Assembly: GCF_014203365.1 (NCBI RefSeq)
Contig: NZ_JACHIS010000001.1
Coordinates: 2,232,001-2,296,000 of the forward strand
Length of the DNA: 64,000 nt
Direction: 5' to 3'
Source of the DNA: Actinoalloteichus hymeniacidonis
Lineage (GTDB): Bacteria; Actinomycetota; Actinomycetes; Mycobacteriales; Pseudonocardiaceae
Positions 62,592 to 64,000 of the stretch are shown here, in pieces. The notes under the pieces are model-generated. The model was not told the DNA's origin. It saw only the letters and a list, made by a program, of their open reading frames with translations, and ran no database searches. The translations under genes and the position numbers were made by a program. Positions within the stretch are counted from its first letter, which is position 1; every line of letters begins with the position of its first letter.

Positions 62592-63479
62592 ATGCGTGCA
62601 GACATCGGCAGGCCGCTAGCGCCGACGACCGACGGCGTCGCTGATCGAAGCGGCGCCGTGATCGGGACGCTCGCCGCCGGACCGAGTACAGCCGGGCGAG
62701 CGGTGCCCGCCGGCCTGCGGCCGTGGGTGGAGACCATCACGGTGACCGATCTCGACGGCGTGGTCGATCGACGGACGATCGCCGTGCCGCCGGACGCCGC
62801 GCCGATGCTGGTCTGGCGGACGACGACGAGCGGTCGTGGCGACCTGCTGGTGCAGGGCCCCCGCACCCGGGCCGAGTATCGGCGGGGCAAGCACCTGCCG
62901 ATCTGCGTGCAACTGCGGCTCCGGCCCGGCGGAGCCCAGTCGCTCCTCGGGGCGGACCTGGACGCCGTCGTCGATCGCATCGCGCCGCTGAGCGAGCTAT
63001 GGGGCCGCCCAGCCCATCGCTTGAGCGAGGAACTGGTGGATCTGGGATTGGATCCGGCCCGGGTGCTGCGTCGGATCGAGACGGTCCTACTCGAACGCCT
63101 CGCCCGGCCTGCGCAGAAGTCGGAGCACAACCGGGCCCGGGCAGGGCTGGTGCGCCATGCCTTGTCGAGTCTGAGCGCCGGCGTCGGTCGTCCGCCTGCG
63201 CGAGTCCGCGACACCGCGGACCGGCTCGGGATCAGCGAACGTCACTTGCGCACCCTCTTCACCAAGGCGGTCGGTGTCTCGCCGCAACGCTTCGCCCGCA
63301 TCACCCGGGTGCGCAGTGTTCTGGCGGCCTCCGACACGGACCCCGCCGGGTGGTCGAGACTGGCCGTCGAGGCGGGTTACTACGACCAGTCACACCTCAC
63401 CGCCGAGTTCCGCGAGGTCATGCGGATCACGCCGGGGAGCTTCGCGGCGGGCCGACTGCCGCCTGCCGCGTCGTGTTGA
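62592..63479 (+). CDS. AraC-family regulator
   Basis: This 295-aa protein has an N-terminal sensor-like domain (WVETITVTDLDG and VPPDAAPMLVW) and a C-terminal AraC double helix-turn-helix (DTADRLGISERHLRTLFTKAVGVSPQRF and LAVEAGYYDQSHLTAEFREV). It probably controls the divergent reductase gene in response to a small molecule. Confidence 0.88.
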   Translation: MRADIGRPLAPTTDGVADRSGAVIGTLAAGPSTAGRAVPAGLRPWVETITVTDLDGVVDRRTIAVPPDAAPMLVWRTTTSGRGDLLVQGPRTRAEYRRGKHLPICVQLRLRPGGAQSLLGADLDAVVDRIAPLSELWGRPAHRLSEELVDLGLDPARVLRRIETVLLERLARPAQKSEHNRARAGLVRHALSSLSAGVGRPPARVRDTADRLGISERHLRTLFTKAVGVSPQRFARITRVRSVLAASDTDPAGWSRLAVEAGYYDQSHLTAEFREVMRITPGSFAAGRLPPAASC

Positions 63480-63531
63480 TCGCCGGCCGGTCGGGCTGCA
63501 CCGGGTCTGCGGCGCGCAGCCGCCCCCGCCC

Positions 63532-64000
63532 TCAGCCGAAGAACCCCGCGCCCGGAATGGCATCGAGCAGATCGCGGGTGTACTCGGTGTCCGGGCTCTC
63601 GAAGACCCGGTCGACGGTGTCGCGCTCGACGACCCGCCCCGCGCGCATCACCAGGACGTCGTCGGCGATGAGCCGCACCACCGCCAGATCGTGGGTGATG
63701 AACAGATAGCTGAGGCCGAGGTCGGCCTGTAGCCCCGCGAGCAGCCGCAACACCTGGTCCTGCACCAGGACGTCCAGCGCGGACACCGCCTCGTCGCAGA
63801 TGACCACCGAGGGCTCCAGGGCCAGTGCCCTGGCCAACGCGACCCGTTGCCGCTGTCCACCGGAGAGCTCGTTGGGATGCGCCTGGGCCACCCTGCCGGG
63901 CAGCGCGACATGATCGAGCAGTTCCGCGACCCGACGCCTGCGAGCCGCCCGATCGCCCACCCGGAACACCCGCAGCGGCTCGTCCACGATGCGTTCGATG
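63532..64000 (-). CDS. oligopeptide/dipeptide ABC ATPase, C-terminal part
   Basis: This is the last 155 or so residues of an ABC ATPase of the Dpp/Opp type. It has the signature [15 protein letters not shown], Walker [13 protein letters not shown], the H-loop FITHDLAVV and the family's C-terminal [15 protein letters not shown] segment. It powers uptake of peptides, nickel or similar solutes with permeases that must lie to the right. The start is beyond the window edge. Confidence 0.93.
   Translation of the reverse strand, partial: IERIVDEPLRVFRVGDRAARRRRVAELLDHVALPGRVAQAHPNELSGGQRQRVALARALALEPSVVICDEAVSALDVLVQDQVLRLLAGLQADLGLSYLFITHDLAVVRLIADDVLVMRAGRVVERDTVDRVFESPDTEYTRDLLDAIPGAGFFG

Overview
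The window is high-GC DNA from a Gram-positive actinomycete. It carries a four-gene conservon with cytochromes P450, an IdeR/DmdR-type iron box, a GAP-family membrane protein, a twin-arginine-exported glycosidase and many GTG/TTG starts behind GGAG-type ribosome sites. The mix suggests a Pseudonocardiaceae- or Streptomyces-like soil or plant-associated species; the genus is inference only. No tRNA, rRNA, CRISPR array, transposase or phage gene was recognised.

Layout. 1-1.2 kb: end of a superoxide dismutase and an F420/NADPH-reductase-like protein. 1.6-9.5 kb: two tandem 1.2-kaa secreted subtilases with the same start-site architecture. 9.8-10.7 kb: two small membrane proteins separated by degenerate 76-bp repeats. 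11-12.9 kb: ACC deaminase with a GntR regulator and a perfect operator-like palindrome. 13.5-18.3 kb: a secreted M23 peptidase, then a C4-dicarboxylate carrier divergent from a CitA/DcuS-type two-component system. 18.3-21.3 kb: TetR and GAP protein, two tandem Cys/His-rich 98-aa proteins with an unusual duplicated leader (5-codon ORF plus hairpins), and a cold-shock protein. 21.8-25.2 kb: a short AraC/VOC pair and an arsenic locus (arsR-acr3-arsC divergent from an arsI/cadI gene). 25.4-27.2 kb: a DEDDh exonuclease and a FrnE-type DsbA protein with a coupled small Cys ORF.

27.4-42 kb is a carbohydrate region: Tat-exported GH78 rhamnosidase, an APH-like kinase, GH13 protein with a C-terminal frameshift, alpha/beta hydrolase, a degenerate phosphopantetheinyl-transferase-like protein, a GH65 phosphorylase coupled to beta-phosphoglucomutase, an MFS exporter and a secreted sialidase. 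42-46.5 kb: an iron-box-controlled siderophore-binding lipoprotein, two FecCD permeases without an ATPase, and a hydrolase.

46.7-58 kb is the most distinctive part. A conservon (sensor ATPase, roadblock, DUF742, GTPase) is translationally coupled to a CYP157-like/CYP154-like P450 pair. The array continues with three more CYP157-like genes and a second CYP154-like gene. All four CYP157-like proteins lack the K-helix EXXR arginine (ExLW instead) and end in the same Trp-rich tail. In both complete pairs the tail is written over the first 133 bp of the CYP154-like gene, in another frame. 58-64 kb: a 1.6-kb gene-poor stretch, a membrane Ser/Thr kinase, an NmrA-type reductase divergent from an AraC regulator, and the end of an oligopeptide ABC ATPase that runs off the window.
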